The notes under the pieces: model-generated | Seen by the model: only the letters and a program-made list of their open reading frames with translations | Told to the model about the DNA's origin: nothing | Database searches by the model: none | Assembly (NCBI RefSeq): GCF_030123505.1 | Contig: NZ_CP126115.1 | Location: 1,502,001 to 1,566,000, forward strand | DNA length: 64,000 nucleotides | Direction: 5' to 3' | From: Neobacillus sp. YX16 | GTDB taxonomy: Bacteria; Bacillota; Bacilli; Bacillales; Cytobacillaceae | In this document: positions 1-9,010 of the stretch, in pieces | Position numbering within the stretch: position 1 is the first letter of the stretch | How the letters are laid out: each line of letters starts with the position of its first letter | Translations under genes and position numbers: made by a program

Positions 1-1
1 G

Positions 2-520
2 ATTGGTTATGTACCTCAGGACCATGTCCTTTTTTCAAAAAGTGTAAAAGAAAATATTCTTTTTGGGAACAGTCAAGCAACCGAAGAAGAATTGGAGAAA
101 ACTATCGACTTATCTGCACTAAGAAAGGATTTAGAAATGCTCCCAGAAGGGTTAGAAACACTTGTTGGTGAAAAAGGAGTCGCACTTTCTGGCGGTCAAA
201 AGCAAAGAATTTCAATCGCACGTGCGCTAATAAGAAATCCTGAAATCCTTATTCTTGATGATTCTTTATCAGCAGTTGATGCAAAGACAGAAAAGAAAAT
301 CATTGGAAATATTCGTGAAATACGAAAAGACAAAACAACCATTATCACGACACACCGAATGTCCGCCGTTCAACATGCAGACCAAATCCTTGTTCTTGAT
401 GATGGTAAGATCATTGAAAAGGGAACTCATGAACAGCTGCTATCTACGGATGGCTGGTATAAAGAACAATATTTACGTCAACAAGTGGAAAATAACTTTG
501 AAGAGGAGGTGACGGCATGA
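2..520 (+). CDS. bmrC: ABC multidrug exporter subunit BmrC (YheI), C-terminal part only
   Basis: The gene begins before the window; what is left is the second half of the nucleotide-binding domain. Visible in order are the Q-loop (GYVPQD), the ABC signature LSGGQKQR, Walker B (ILILDD) with D-loop, and the switch histidine (TTHR). The residue after the Walker B aspartate is Asp instead of the catalytic Glu. That is typical of the degenerate site in heterodimeric exporters such as BmrCD. The stop codon overlaps the next start (ATGA), so the two half-transporters are translationally coupled. The assignment rests on this pairing and on the partner's unusual insert; the membrane domain is outside the window. 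Confidence 0.88.
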   Translation: MGYVPQDHVLFSKSVKENILFGNSQATEEELEKTIDLSALRKDLEMLPEGLETLVGEKGVALSGGQKQRISIARALIRNPEILILDDSLSAVDAKTEKKIIGNIREIRKDKTTIITTHRMSAVQHADQILVLDDGKIIEKGTHEQLLSTDGWYKEQYLRQQVENNFEEEVTA

Positions 521-2532
521 GTACAGGACGGCGATTAGCCCAGTATGCCTTAAACTACAAAAAAATCATTATTGCTGCATTATTCATGCTGAGCATTTCC
601 GTAGCGACTGATTTGGCAGGTCCATTCATTGCTAAAAATATTATTGATGAACACATTTTAGGCATCGAGTCCGTTTGGTATGAAAGCAATGAGGGGAAAA
701 ACACAGCAGAATATAACGAGCAATTTTATAAGAAAGAAAAGAACTTCTCCGATGGTGAAGAAAAGGGGAAAGAAATTAGAATTTTGCAGATTGGAGCAAA
801 GTTTGTCATTGTGGAAGAAAAGCTTGAATTCGATGGGAAAAGAACATTTGAAAATGGGATCGTAACACTTCAAAAAGGAACAAAGAAGGTTGAATATAAC
901 GCAAAGGAACTTACCAATAGGGAGTTAATGGCGTTCTATCAACTGGAGATTCCAGGGATTATTAAACTGCTGATTATCTATTTCTGTCTTTTAGTGATAT
1001 CTGCTATTTTCCAATATGGACAGCGGTTCCTGCTGCAGAAGTCAGCAAATCGGATCATTCAAAAAATGCGGGAGGATGTATACGGCCAAATCCAACGGCT
1101 TCCAATCCAATACTTTGACAATCTTCCGGCTGGAAAAGTGGTTGCTAGGATTACGAATGATACAGAAGCAATACGTGAATTATATGTGACTGTATTAGCC
1201 CAATTTTTCACCAGTGCTATTTATATCACAGGAATATATGCGGCCTTATTTATCTTAGATGTGAAGCTGGCTGCCATTTGTTTATTACTTTTGCCAATCC
1301 TTTATGGATGGATGTTATTATATCGAAAGTTTGCTTCAAAATACAATCACGTTATCCGCTCTCGAATATCTGATATCAATGCGACTATTAATGAATCAAT
1401 CGGCGGTATGAGTATTATTCAAGCCTTTCGAAGGGAAAAAGAGACTGTAAAGGAATTTGAAAAGCTTAATACAGAGCATTTTGCTTATCAAAATAAATTA
1501 TTAAGCTTAAATGCTTTAACTTCCCATAATTTAGTGGGGGTTCTTAGAAATCTCGTATTTGTAGCTTTCATTTGGTACTTTGGGGGTCAGTCGTTAAATC
1601 CCGCTTCTGTTATTTCTCTCGGTGTACTCTATGCTTTTGTTGATTACATTAATCGTCTTTTTCAGCCTGTACAGGGAATTGTCAATCAATTAGCCAATTT
1701 GGAAACGGCCCTCGTTGCAGGTGAAAGAGTGTTCAAGCTAATGGATGAACAAGGAGAGAATGTAAGTGCAGACCGAATCGAAAGATTTCAGGGCAATGTA
1801 CAATTTGATCATGTGTCGTTTGGATACAAAGAGGGTGAGTATGTGCTTAAAGATATTCACTTTGAAGCTAAGCAGGGACAGACGGTCGCACTTGTTGGAC
1901 ACACCGGATCTGGAAAGAGCTCGATTATGAATCTGCTCTTCCGTTTCTATGATAGTCAAAAGGGTAAAATCCTTATTGATGGCAAGGATATTGTCAGCAT
2001 TCCACGTCAGACGATTCGAAATCATATGGGAATTGTGTTACAGGATCCATACTTGTTTACTGGCACGATTGCCTCAAATGTCAGCCTTAACGAGCCATCC
2101 ATAACAAGGGAAATGGTGGAAATGGCTTTAAAGGATGTTGGGGCAGATAAAGTCTTTAAAAACTTGGAAAATGGATATGATGAACCTGTAATCGAAAAAG
2201 GAAGTACCCTATCTAGTGGGCAGCGCCAGTTAATTTCCTTTGCTAGAGCACTAGCATTTAATCCGGCAATCTTAATTCTAGATGAAGCCACATCGAGTAT
2301 TGATACAGAAACTGAAGCCATTATTCAAGAGGCTATGGACGTCTTGAAAAAAGGAAGAACCACTTTTATTATTGCGCACAGGTTATCCACTATTCGGAAC
2401 GCTGACCAAATTCTTGTTCTAGACCGCGGGAAGATTGTCGAGCGCGGCACACATGAAGAATTGATGGTAGTAAACGGAAAGTATTATCAATTGTATGAAC
2501 TTCAAAAAGGCAGTGCTGAGTTGGCTGGGTAA
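517..2532 (+). CDS. bmrD: ABC multidrug exporter subunit BmrD (YheH)
   Basis: 671-aa half-transporter with a membrane domain (about residues 15-330) and a C-terminal ATPase domain (about 425-660). Between the first two membrane helices is a charged insert of roughly 100 residues (about 48-145). This is the extracellular domain characteristic of BmrD/YheH, and the length matches the B. subtilis protein. The ATPase has Walker A GHTGSGKS and Walker B ILILDE with the catalytic Glu, but a weakened signature (LSSGQRQ). It therefore complements BmrC, which has a good signature but no catalytic Glu. Known BmrCD exports drugs and is antibiotic-induced; no leader peptide can be checked because the upstream region is missing. 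Confidence 0.9.
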   Translation: MSTGRRLAQYALNYKKIIIAALFMLSISVATDLAGPFIAKNIIDEHILGIESVWYESNEGKNTAEYNEQFYKKEKNFSDGEEKGKEIRILQIGAKFVIVEEKLEFDGKRTFENGIVTLQKGTKKVEYNAKELTNRELMAFYQLEIPGIIKLLIIYFCLLVISAIFQYGQRFLLQKSANRIIQKMREDVYGQIQRLPIQYFDNLPAGKVVARITNDTEAIRELYVTVLAQFFTSAIYITGIYAALFILDVKLAAICLLLLPILYGWMLLYRKFASKYNHVIRSRISDINATINESIGGMSIIQAFRREKETVKEFEKLNTEHFAYQNKLLSLNALTSHNLVGVLRNLVFVAFIWYFGGQSLNPASVISLGVLYAFVDYINRLFQPVQGIVNQLANLETALVAGERVFKLMDEQGENVSADRIERFQGNVQFDHVSFGYKEGEYVLKDIHFEAKQGQTVALVGHTGSGKSSIMNLLFRFYDSQKGKILIDGKDIVSIPRQTIRNHMGIVLQDPYLFTGTIASNVSLNEPSITREMVEMALKDVGADKVFKNLENGYDEPVIEKGSTLSSGQRQLISFARALAFNPAILILDEATSSIDTETEAIIQEAMDVLKKGRTTFIIAHRLSTIRNADQILVLDRGKIVERGTHEELMVVNGKYYQLYELQKGSAELAG

Positions 2533-2650
2533 ATGTTCACAGAAACTTCATAAATTTACTGATGACCTGTTATTTTTATCACATATAAAACTCCTTTATT
2601 ATGATATTTTAAATGTGTTTAAGCTTTTCCATAAAAAAGGGGTGGATTAG

Positions 2651-2734
2651 ATGGCAGATTATTCAATTGTTAATATTATTGGCAGTCTCTTAATTCTTTC
2701 GTACTATATAGGTTATATTGTTGTTAAACATTAA
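2651..2734 (+). CDS. 27-aa membrane peptide, unknown function
   Basis: Short ORF starting at ATG 2651 after a strong ribosome binding site (AAAGGGGTG) and ending directly at a terminator hairpin. The peptide has one hydrophobic helix (about residues 7-24: [20 protein letters not shown]) with a short polar start and a KH end, so it is probably a single-pass membrane peptide. It lies between bmrD and citG in the same orientation. I do not recognise a family. The good SD and immediate terminator are the arguments that it is translated. Confidence 0.55.
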   Translation: MADYSIVNIIGSLLILSYYIGYIVVKH

Positions 2735-2763
2735 ACTGCAGACAAATGTCTGTAGTTTTTTTC
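2735..2763 (+). terminator. Rho-independent terminator after the 27-aa ORF
   Basis: Ten-base-pair stem (ACTGCAGACA / TGTCTGTAGT, one G-T pair) followed by a run of seven or eight T. It separates the small ORF from citG, whose start is 42 bases further on. Confidence 0.8.
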
Positions 2764-2804
2764 TATTTATTGGGAATATATATGATAGTGAGGTGAGAGC
2801 ATTT

Positions 2805-4184
2805 ATGGAAAACGTTAGAATTGAAAGAGATACACTTGGTGAGGTTCAGGTTCCGGGTGATAAATTTTGGGGTGCACAAACACAGAGGAGCTTGAACAAC
2901 TTCAATATTGGCATCGAAAAAATGCCGATCGAAGTGGTATATGCGTTAACCTTAATTAAAAAAGCTGGTGCTATTGTCAATCATCAACTAGGAGAATTAG
3001 CTGAAAGTAAAATGAAGGCAATTGTTATGGTTTGCGACTCAATCCTTTCTGGAAAATATAACAGCCATTTTCCACTTGCAGTCTGGCAAACAGGAAGCGG
3101 CACTCAAACCAATATGAATGTGAATGAGGTCATTGCAAATCGGGCCAATGATTTATTAATGAGCAAAGGAAATAAAGAACGGATTCATCCAAATGATGAC
3201 GTCAATATGTCGCAGAGTTCAAATGATACATTTCCGACCGCTATGCATATCGCTGCGTACATAAAGTTAACGGAAAATTTACTTCCTGCTATGGATGAGC
3301 TAAAAGACACCTTTTTAGAAAAGGAAAAGGCATTTATGCATGTGGTGAAGATTGGCCGAACTCATTTGCAGGATGCTACTCCACTGACTTTTGGTCAAGA
3401 AATAAGCGGCTGGAGATTCATGCTCGAAAAGGCTGAAAAGATGGCTGCTGATTCAAGTCGTTATTTATTGAACCTTGCTATTGGCGGCACCGCAGTTGGT
3501 ACGGGCATAAACGCTCATCCTAAATTTGGGGATAAAATGGCCGAACAGCTTTCAACATTGACGGGTTACTCCTTTCAGGCTTCTCCGAATAAATTTCACG
3601 CGTTAACGAGTCATGATGAAATCGTCTATGTGCACGGTGCCCTAAAGGCACTGGCAGCAGATTTAATGAAAATTGCTAATGATGTCAGATGGCTGGCAAG
3701 CGGACCTCGGAGCGGGATTGGCGAGTTAACGATACCGGCTAATGAGCCGGGAAGTTCCATTATGCCTGGAAAGGTAAATCCTACGCAAAGTGAAGCGTTA
3801 AGTATGGTTGCCTGCCAGGTTTTCGGAAATGATGCGACCATTGGCTTTGCGGCAAGCCAGGGGAATTTCGAGTTAAATGTTTATAAGCCGGTCATTATTT
3901 ACAATCTCATTCAATCGATCTCTCTCTTAAGTGACAGCATTCGTTCCTTTAATGAAAAATGTGCGAGGGGTATTGAAGTAAATGAAGAGGTGGTTAAAAA
4001 ACATGTGGAGCGATCATTAATGCTAGTTACTGCGTTAAATCCTTATATTGGTTATGAAAAAGCCGCTGAGATTGCCAAGCTAGCTTATAAGGAAAATAGC
4101 ACGTTAAGGGATGCTGCTGTCAAAACAGGATATGTTACCTCGCAGCAATTCGATGAATGGGTTAAACCTGAGAAGATGATTTAG
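2805..4184 (+). CDS. citG: Class II fumarate hydratase
   Basis: 459-aa TCA-cycle enzyme converting fumarate to L-malate; iron-independent, homotetrameric, cytosolic. The fumarase/aspartase superfamily signature [11 protein letters not shown] is present near residue 315, and the substrate-site motif [10 protein letters not shown] lies just before it. Other family blocks are [21 protein letters not shown] and the catalytic-loop [12 protein letters not shown]. The start at ATG 2805 has an SD (GAGGTGAG) and gives the usual CitG/FumC N-terminus; a longer reading from 2718 would run back through the preceding terminator. The position next to bmrCD and a SASP gene matches B. subtilis citG. Confidence 0.96.
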   Translation: MENVRIERDTLGEVQVPGDKFWGAQTQRSLNNFNIGIEKMPIEVVYALTLIKKAGAIVNHQLGELAESKMKAIVMVCDSILSGKYNSHFPLAVWQTGSGTQTNMNVNEVIANRANDLLMSKGNKERIHPNDDVNMSQSSNDTFPTAMHIAAYIKLTENLLPAMDELKDTFLEKEKAFMHVVKIGRTHLQDATPLTFGQEISGWRFMLEKAEKMAADSSRYLLNLAIGGTAVGTGINAHPKFGDKMAEQLSTLTGYSFQASPNKFHALTSHDEIVYVHGALKALAADLMKIANDVRWLASGPRSGIGELTIPANEPGSSIMPGKVNPTQSEALSMVACQVFGNDATIGFAASQGNFELNVYKPVIIYNLIQSISLLSDSIRSFNEKCARGIEVNEEVVKKHVERSLMLVTALNPYIGYEKAAEIAKLAYKENSTLRDAAVKTGYVTSQQFDEWVKPEKMI

Positions 4185-4193
4185 ACCATTGAA

Positions 4194-4221
4194 AGCCCCC
4201 TCCGATGATGGAGGGGGCTTA
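4194..4221 (+). terminator. Terminator of citG
   Basis: Perfect ten-base GC-rich stem (AGCCCCCTCC / GGAGGGGGCT) with a six-base loop, ten bases after the citG stop. The T-run is short, so release may be only partly intrinsic. The hairpin also faces the end of the convergent SASP gene. Confidence 0.7.
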
Positions 4222-4259
4222 AGCCATAATATTTATTTATTACTGTGTTTACTTAAAGA

Positions 4260-4463
4260 TTAGCGTTGGAATCCGCCAAGTTGTTGCTCTGCCATTGCTA
4301 CAAGACGCTTAGTGATTTCTCCACCGACAGAACCGTTTGCACGAGAAGTAGTATCGGCACCAAGATTTACTCCAAATTCTGTTGCAATTTCATACTTCAT
4401 TTGTTGAAGTGCTTGCTCCACTCCAGGTACTAAAAGTTGATTAGAGTTGTTGTTACTAGCCAT
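4260..4463 (-). CDS. sspB: Alpha/beta-type small acid-soluble spore protein
   Basis: 67-aa DNA-binding protein that coats and protects the chromosome in the dormant spore and serves as an amino-acid store on germination. The sequence is a standard alpha/beta SASP: a Q/N-rich start, the GPR protease site (TEFGV), then the conserved block [22 protein letters not shown]. The SD (AAGAGGAG) sits 12 bases upstream of the ATG. The gene is monocistronic and convergent with citG. Transcription by sigma-G in the forespore is expected from family knowledge, but I could not identify a convincing promoter. Which of the several alpha/beta paralogues it is cannot be decided; the symbol is by position. Confidence 0.93.
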   Translation of the reverse strand: MASNNNSNQLLVPGVEQALQQMKYEIATEFGVNLGADTTSRANGSVGGEITKRLVAMAEQQLGGFQR

Positions 4464-4749
4464 AGTTGAATAACACTCCTCTTAATAATTTTGGGGTCAG
4501 TATGGAATTGAACCATATGGTTAAAATAAACCATTGCCACCTTGGCCTAACCCATCTTAAAAGTTATTAGATGTTGGAGATGCTTCATACTTTCTTTTGT
4601 GTAGCTGGGTTGTTGCTTGCTTTGTAATATTATTATGATTAAAAATGGACAACTTATTCGATGAATTTTACTGGTAATTTATTCCGTTACATAGTGCCGT
4701 AATAGTAACGCAAACTAATCATATACAATAACTTAGAGGGTGAATGGGA

Positions 4750-4992
4750 ATGGCGATATGCCCAATATGCAACGGTTTACGTGAAGTAACGCTATTATGC
4801 ACACATTGCGGGGAACAAATGTTAGATAGCGGCAGGTTAATGGACTTCTATGATGATTACAGTCCATATATGGAAATTGATCTAATGAAGATGGAAGACG
4901 GTTATCCGGACACGAACTCAGGGGGAAAATGCCCGCACTTATATCAGTGTCTATCCTGTCAAAAGGATGAAGTAATTTTTATTAAAGAATAA
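4750..4992 (+). CDS. Small zinc-ribbon-like protein, unknown function
   Basis: 80-aa protein with CxxC pairs at the start (CPICNG, CTHCGE) and further cysteines near the end (CPHLYQCLSCQ), so it probably binds one or two structural metal ions. The middle is acidic and rich in Asp/Tyr (DFYDDYSPYMEIDLMKMED). ATG 4750 is preferred over ATG 4744 because it lies nine bases from the SD (AGAGGG), while 4744 is only three away. It is a single gene between the SASP gene and a bidirectional terminator. No function is recognised; the cysteine pattern fits a protein- or nucleic-acid-binding ribbon. Confidence 0.7.
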   Translation: MAICPICNGLREVTLLCTHCGEQMLDSGRLMDFYDDYSPYMEIDLMKMEDGYPDTNSGGKCPHLYQCLSCQKDEVIFIKE

Positions 4993-4995
4993 ATG

Positions 4996-5025
4996 AAAAA
5001 GGTCCCGCAATTACGGGACCTTTTT
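4996..5025. terminator. Bidirectional terminator between the zinc-ribbon gene and msmX
   Basis: Symmetrical hairpin AAAAAGGTCCCG / CGGGACCTTTTT with a six-base loop, having A-run and T-run on opposite sides. It ends both the plus-strand zinc-ribbon gene and the minus-strand msmX gene. Confidence 0.88.
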
Positions 5026-5033
5026 CATTTATT

Positions 5034-6143
5034 CTACTCGTTAGCCACGCGGATGCGGGACTCAGTTTCTACGTCAAAGAAATGACCCTTATTTAAATCA
5101 AATGCTAATTCTAATGAATCGCCTGGGTGAATGTCAGCTCTTGAATCAAGACGGGCAACGAAGTCCTGTCCATCAATACTAGAGTACACCATTAATTCCG
5201 CACCAGTTAACTCAGCAACATCCACAGTAGTAGTAACTTTTGTACCAGCAGATGCTTCGATAAATACTGGCTCATCATGGATATCTTCTGGACGAACACC
5301 AAGGATAATTTCTTTTCCTACATATCCTTGCTCACGAAGTACTTTCATTTTACCTTCAGGAACTGCGATAGAAGTTTTGCCAGCTACAAACTTGCCATCT
5401 TCAAGTTTACCATTGAAGAAGTTCATTGCAGGAGAACCGATAAAGCCGCCAACAAATACGTTTTCAGGCTTTTCATATACTTCTTTTGGTGTTCCCACTT
5501 GTTGAATAAGACCATCCTTCATAACTACAAGTCTTGAAGCCATTGTCATTGCTTCTGTTTGGTCATGTGTTACATAAATAGTAGTTGTGTTTAAACGACG
5601 GTGAAGCTTCGCGATTTCAGCACGCATGGCTACACGAAGTTTTGCATCAAGGTTTGAAAGAGGTTCGTCCATTAAGAATACCTTTGCATCACGGACAATC
5701 GCACGTCCTAATGCAACACGCTGACGTTGACCACCTGATAATGCTTTTGGCTTTCTCTTTAAGTAAGCTTCTAATCCTAGGATTTTTGCAGCTTCATTTA
5801 CACGACGATCAATTTCATCCTTCGGAAACTTACGAAGTTTTAAACCGAAAGCCATATTATCATAAACCGTCATATGCGGATATAGTGCATAGTTTTGGAA
5901 TACCATTGCGATATCACGATCTTTAGGAGCTACATCATTCACTCTTTTTCCGTCAATATAAAAGTCACCTTTTGAAATTTCTTCAAGACCAGCAACCATA
6001 CGTAACGTTGTTGATTTACCGCAGCCGGAAGGACCGACAAATACGATAAACTCCTTATCTTGAATATGTAGATTAAAGTCTGTAACCGCTGTAACTTTAT
6101 TATCGTAAATTTTATAAATATGATCTAATTTTAATTCAGCCAT
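5034..6143 (-). CDS. msmX: MsmX/UgpC-type ATPase for multiple sugar ABC importers
   Basis: 369-aa ATPase of the MalK/MsmX family, energising several carbohydrate ABC importers. The ABC domain has Walker [10 protein letters not shown] (about residue 36), the Q-loop, signature LSGGQRQR, Walker B VFLMDEP and H-loop THD. The C-terminal part carries the OB-fold regulatory domain (LGVRPEDI block, about residue 280 on). No permease or binding protein is encoded nearby, which fits a shared ATPase that serves transporters elsewhere. SD GGGAGGG is upstream. A 15-bp inverted repeat lies about 65-105 bases upstream of the start and could be regulatory. Confidence 0.93.
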   Translation of the reverse strand: MAELKLDHIYKIYDNKVTAVTDFNLHIQDKEFIVFVGPSGCGKSTTLRMVAGLEEISKGDFYIDGKRVNDVAPKDRDIAMVFQNYALYPHMTVYDNMAFGLKLRKFPKDEIDRRVNEAAKILGLEAYLKRKPKALSGGQRQRVALGRAIVRDAKVFLMDEPLSNLDAKLRVAMRAEIAKLHRRLNTTTIYVTHDQTEAMTMASRLVVMKDGLIQQVGTPKEVYEKPENVFVGGFIGSPAMNFFNGKLEDGKFVAGKTSIAVPEGKMKVLREQGYVGKEIILGVRPEDIHDEPVFIEASAGTKVTTTVDVAELTGAELMVYSSIDGQDFVARLDSRADIHPGDSLELAFDLNKGHFFDVETESRIRVANE

Positions 6144-6205
6144 TGTGTAAACCCTCCCTGTTTTGATTAATCTCAGTTTACATGAAAAGGTTTACAAACA
6201 ATATG

Positions 6206-6250
6206 GACACAATGCACAAAGTTCCTAAAATGAATTTTGTGCATTGTGTC
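6206..6250. promoter_or_regulatory. 15-bp perfect inverted repeat upstream of msmX
   Basis: Arms GACACAATGCACAAA (6206-6220) and TTTGTGCATTGTGTC (6236-6250) are perfect inverted copies separated by 15 bases. No T-run follows on either strand, so it does not look like a terminator. It sits in the msmX upstream region, between it and a PucR-type regulator gene, and its right arm touches the first bases of a dispersed repeat. It could be an operator or a leader hairpin; function is not known. Confidence 0.55.
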
Positions 6251-6396
6251 TAGCTGCAGCGCCTAGGTGCTCGTGGTCATAAGCCAATCCGTCAAGAAGG
6301 TTAAAGAACAACCTTCTCGACGGCTCGTCTTATGCCTGTCGCCCCGAGGAAAAAATGAACTTCTTTTTTCCCTGTTCAAGGCGCTTCCGCTTTTCT
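6248..6396. repeat. Dispersed hairpin repeat, family A, copy 1
   Basis: 149-bp copy of a repeat also found at 14451-14572 and 21348-21495. It begins GTCTAGCTGCAGCGCCTAG and ends GGCGCTTCCGCTTTTCT. The core folds into a long imperfect hairpin: CATAAG...CCGTC-AAGAAGGTT facing AACCTTCT-CGACGG...CTTATG. The last two bases overlap the stop codon of the PucR-type gene. No ORF or transposase is inside, so it is a non-autonomous or structural element. Confidence 0.85.
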
Positions 6397-7297
6397 ATTT
6401 GTTTTGTTCAAAAAGCAGACAGGCTAAAAAGACGGTAAAAGCTCCATAAAAGTCTTTTAATTGTACTCCGGTCTTATCTATAAATTTATCAATTCGGTAT
6501 TGAAGTGTATTGCGATGAATAAATAATTTTTTAGCTGTTAAGCTGGCATTTAAATTATTCTCTAAGAACACTTTTATGGTTGTATATAACTCAGGATCCT
6601 CTAAAAAAACCGAAGAAAGTTCCGAATTAACTTTATCTTTAATGTCATCAGGCAGATTAAATGCAACAAAAGCTGGAAATATCTTTTCAAAGGTAATAAT
6701 ATTTGTGCTTGTTAGATTTTTCTTAGCAAATTCAAAATACTCCTTTTCTTGATGAAAATGGTTTCGCAATTGACTTGAAGCAGAGTAGAGTTTGCCAATA
6801 TAAAAGGAAACTTTTACATAAAAGTCACTTTCTAATGTATCAGCTATGGAAGTTAACTCACTTTCGGTGAGGGAAAATTGTCTTCTTTCTTCAATAACTA
6901 TCCCATAATGGTCATCTTCCCAAATAATTTGTACTTCATCAGAAAAAAAACCTTTAATGGCGGACTCAATTTCTGTAGGGTCTACCCCATGACCTTTTAT
7001 TTGGAACTGGATGAAACGAAAATTACTTTCACTACTTAGAGCAGGAATTGATCCATTTAATAGCAAAAAATCATGCCATTTTCTAGAAAGTGAGCTCGGC
7101 GGCACGGAAAACATTTTCACTTGTTCATATAGAACTTTTAGAAGGTTTAGCTCATTTTCTGTTAAATTTGACTTCGGGATTGAAAGCCAGTTCTTTTCAG
7201 TTTTGTCATAAAATATGTAATATTGGTCAGATGTGTAGGTTGGCTGCACAGAAGACAGTATTGAATTTTCGTATAAGGACATGATTTTTTTTAACAA
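6395..7297 (-). CDS. PucR/CdaR-type transcriptional regulator
   Basis: About 300 aa. The C-terminal 60 residues are a PucR-family helix-turn-helix (FLENNLNASLTAKKLFIHRNTLQYRIDKF), a pattern found in purine-catabolism, sugar-diacid and related regulators. The rest is a poorly conserved sensor region in which I see no known ligand domain. The likely start is TTG 7297, nine bases after the SD GGAG; ATG 7282 is the alternative, and a start at 7312 would use the SD itself as codons. It lies upstream of msmX in the same orientation, separated by the family-A repeat. A role in sugar uptake is only a guess from position. The stop codon is formed partly by the repeat. Confidence 0.8.
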   Translation of the reverse strand: MLKKIMSLYENSILSSVQPTYTSDQYYIFYDKTEKNWLSIPKSNLTENELNLLKVLYEQVKMFSVPPSSLSRKWHDFLLLNGSIPALSSESNFRFIQFQIKGHGVDPTEIESAIKGFFSDEVQIIWEDDHYGIVIEERRQFSLTESELTSIADTLESDFYVKVSFYIGKLYSASSQLRNHFHQEKEYFEFAKKNLTSTNIITFEKIFPAFVAFNLPDDIKDKVNSELSSVFLEDPELYTTIKVFLENNLNASLTAKKLFIHRNTLQYRIDKFIDKTGVQLKDFYGAFTVFLACLLFEQNK

Positions 7298-7364
7298 GAT
7301 CAACTTCTCCAATATGATAATTTTAAGAATAATACACTAATTATAGCATTATTTTGGCAATCAT

Positions 7365-7408
7365 AAAAAAAGGCTAACTCGTGATCATTTCTACGAGCTA
7401 GCCTTTTT
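7365..7408. terminator. Bidirectional terminator between the regulator and the 78-aa gene
   Basis: Stem AAAAAAGGCTA-CTCG facing CGAG-CTAGCCTTTTT. A-run and T-run flank it, so it works on both strands. On the minus strand it ends the yheD/yheC/yheE-side genes. Confidence 0.82.
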
Positions 7409-7411
7409 AAA

Positions 7412-7648
7412 TTATTCGGTTGATTGTAAAGGCGGTTCTTCTTCGGTAAGATTACGGGCTTCTTCAATATTGGTAGTATCATGGCGAGAATGGACGGAAC
7501 CTCCCGACAATCCTTCGTTAATTATTCTGTCAATATCTAGGTAAGCTTTGTCTTTTCCTTCATACTGCAAGTCTTTTTTTCCTTCTTCCACAGCAATCAT
7601 TTCCTTTCCTAGTTTTTTCTTTAGTTTACGGAAAGGGTAGTATTTCAT
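7412..7648 (-). CDS. Hypothetical 78-aa hydrophilic protein
   Basis: Charged protein with a basic N-terminus (MKYYPFRKLKKKLGKE) and an acidic C-terminus (EEARNLTEEEPPLQSTE); no membrane segment or cysteine. It begins 11 bases after the yheE stop and ends at a strong terminator, so it is the last gene of the yheE unit. The SD is poor (only GAGTGA next to the start), suggesting translational coupling to yheE. I recognise no family. Confidence 0.6.
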   Translation of the reverse strand: MKYYPFRKLKKKLGKEMIAVEEGKKDLQYEGKDKAYLDIDRIINEGLSGGSVHSRHDTTNIEEARNLTEEEPPLQSTE

Positions 7649-7659
7649 TCACTCATTCA

Positions 7660-7869
7660 TTATTCATAAACATGGAAGAGCATTAACTCGTGGATTTGGC
7701 TGGTTAGTGCGTCAATGTCATCTCGTTCGGGAGTATTGGCTGTCCATTCAATTTTTCCCGTTTGATGATAAATACCTGAATATCTTTGTTTTTTATAGTA
7801 AAAGGAAAAATTCCATCCAGGAATATTCTTATTCTCAAATAAAGGCTTATATTGAAAATGTGTCAACAT
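7660..7869 (-). CDS. yheE: YheE family protein
   Basis: 69-aa protein starting MLTHFQYKPLFENK, close to B. subtilis YheE in length and sequence (FQ-KPLFE...PGW...FYYK--RY-G-YH--G-IEW, ending IHELMLFHVY). ATG 7869 is chosen over 7878 because the SD GGGAG touches 7878 but lies nine bases before 7869. It is downstream of the YheC/D array on the same strand, as in B. subtilis, where it belongs to the sporulation-associated yhe genes. Biochemical function is unknown. Confidence 0.85.
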   Translation of the reverse strand: MLTHFQYKPLFENKNIPGWNFSFYYKKQRYSGIYHQTGKIEWTANTPERDDIDALTSQIHELMLFHVYE

Positions 7870-7948
7870 TATTAACATCTCCCTCTAAATACTAGTAGTT
7901 ACCTCTAGCTTAAGGGAATTAATGAATACATTCCAGTAAATTTTTCAG

Positions 7949-9010
7949 TTAGTTGTTATGAACAGTAAGCTGCAGGAACAACTGACAGAGATATTCAATT
8001 TTCTTAACTTCTATTTCTTTCTCATCAAAACTCATTGGTTTTGAGTTGACTTCGTAAATATAATAGTGTCCAGTTTCACTAATGCCGACATCTATGGAAA
8101 ACTCCCCAAAAAAGCCAAACTTCTGTGAGAGTGCCATCCCGATTTGTTCAACAACATTTTCAATAAAAAAGTCTTGCTCCTTCGTTTGGAATAGATCATA
8201 GGGTAAAAGCTTTCCACCTGAAGGAATATGAGTGGTTATATCCTGCTTTTGGGATTGTCTTATTCCTACTCCTGTAACAATATAGTTGTCATTTACAGCA
8301 TGAGCGAGAATGCGTAAATCGAACCGTTTACCATCATACGTTTTAGTCTTTATTTCCTCTTGTGCCAAGTAGTTTTTTTCCCTAAGTATGTTTTCCCAAT
8401 CGCTCCAAAAATGATCAAAAGTAATGTATTCATTGCTCTTACTTATTCCATTTAAAATGAGCTTTTTCTCTGTATCTAGTTCTAATCTAAAAATCCCATT
8501 TCCCCTTGCAGATTGTGCAGGTTTTAAATAAATAGATTGAAATTGAGCTAGGAAGGACCTTAGTTTTTGTTTTTCAATGGCCGGGATGGTAGAAGGCAGA
8601 TAAGAATGAAGAATGGGGTGGTCATTAAAGAGCTGATATAGTTCATATTTATCAATAAAGCCTGGATTAAAAAAAGGTATTTTTTTATCCTTTAAGTCAG
8701 AAAAAAACGTACTATTTTTTATTTCTTCTTCTGACTTTCGAAAGGGTATGCGGTTATATACAAGGTCCGGGTAGGGGGAATTAATCTTTTCCCATTCATT
8801 CTTCTCTGGGATAAATGTGAACCCATCTATTGAATCATCATGAACCCCGTCAAGTGTAAAGATAAAGCTTATTCCATTAAGTGAAATAAGCTTCTTTTGC
8901 AGTTCAATAAATAGGGAGCCATTCCCACCAATTGTTCCATCCTTTTTCTTTGCAGTCAAAATTCCAATGACAGGCTTCAGTTTTTTACTCCATGGAATCA
9001 TTGCTACCAT
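7949..9010 (-). CDS. YheC/YheD-family ATP-grasp protein, spore-coat associated (array gene 4)
   Basis: 353-aa member of the YheC/YheD ATP-grasp family. It has a short N-terminal domain (PVIGILTAKK; then VYNRIPFRKSEEE) and an ATP-grasp module. The nucleotide-binding loop is LKPAQSARGNGIF (about residue 155) and the metal-binding end is FSIDVGISETG...YEVNSKP (about residue 300). Such enzymes form amide bonds through acyl phosphates, but no substrate is known for this family; B. subtilis YheC/YheD associate with the forming spore. The start overlaps the previous stop (ATGGTAG), so it is coupled to its neighbour. It is the last of four array genes and appears to be an extra copy relative to B. 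subtilis. Confidence 0.88.
   Translation of the reverse strand: MVAMIPWSKKLKPVIGILTAKKKDGTIGGNGSLFIELQKKLISLNGISFIFTLDGVHDDSIDGFTFIPEKNEWEKINSPYPDLVYNRIPFRKSEEEIKNSTFFSDLKDKKIPFFNPGFIDKYELYQLFNDHPILHSYLPSTIPAIEKQKLRSFLAQFQSIYLKPAQSARGNGIFRLELDTEKKLILNGISKSNEYITFDHFWSDWENILREKNYLAQEEIKTKTYDGKRFDLRILAHAVNDNYIVTGVGIRQSQKQDITTHIPSGGKLLPYDLFQTKEQDFFIENVVEQIGMALSQKFGFFGEFSIDVGISETGHYYIYEVNSKPMSFDEKEIEVKKIEYLCQLFLQLTVHNN

Noticed and set aside
4464..4560. Palindrome AACCATATGGTT upstream of the SASP gene as a sigma-G control site
   Set aside because: Sigma-G promoters are not palindromic and I could not fit -35/-10 elements with correct spacing.
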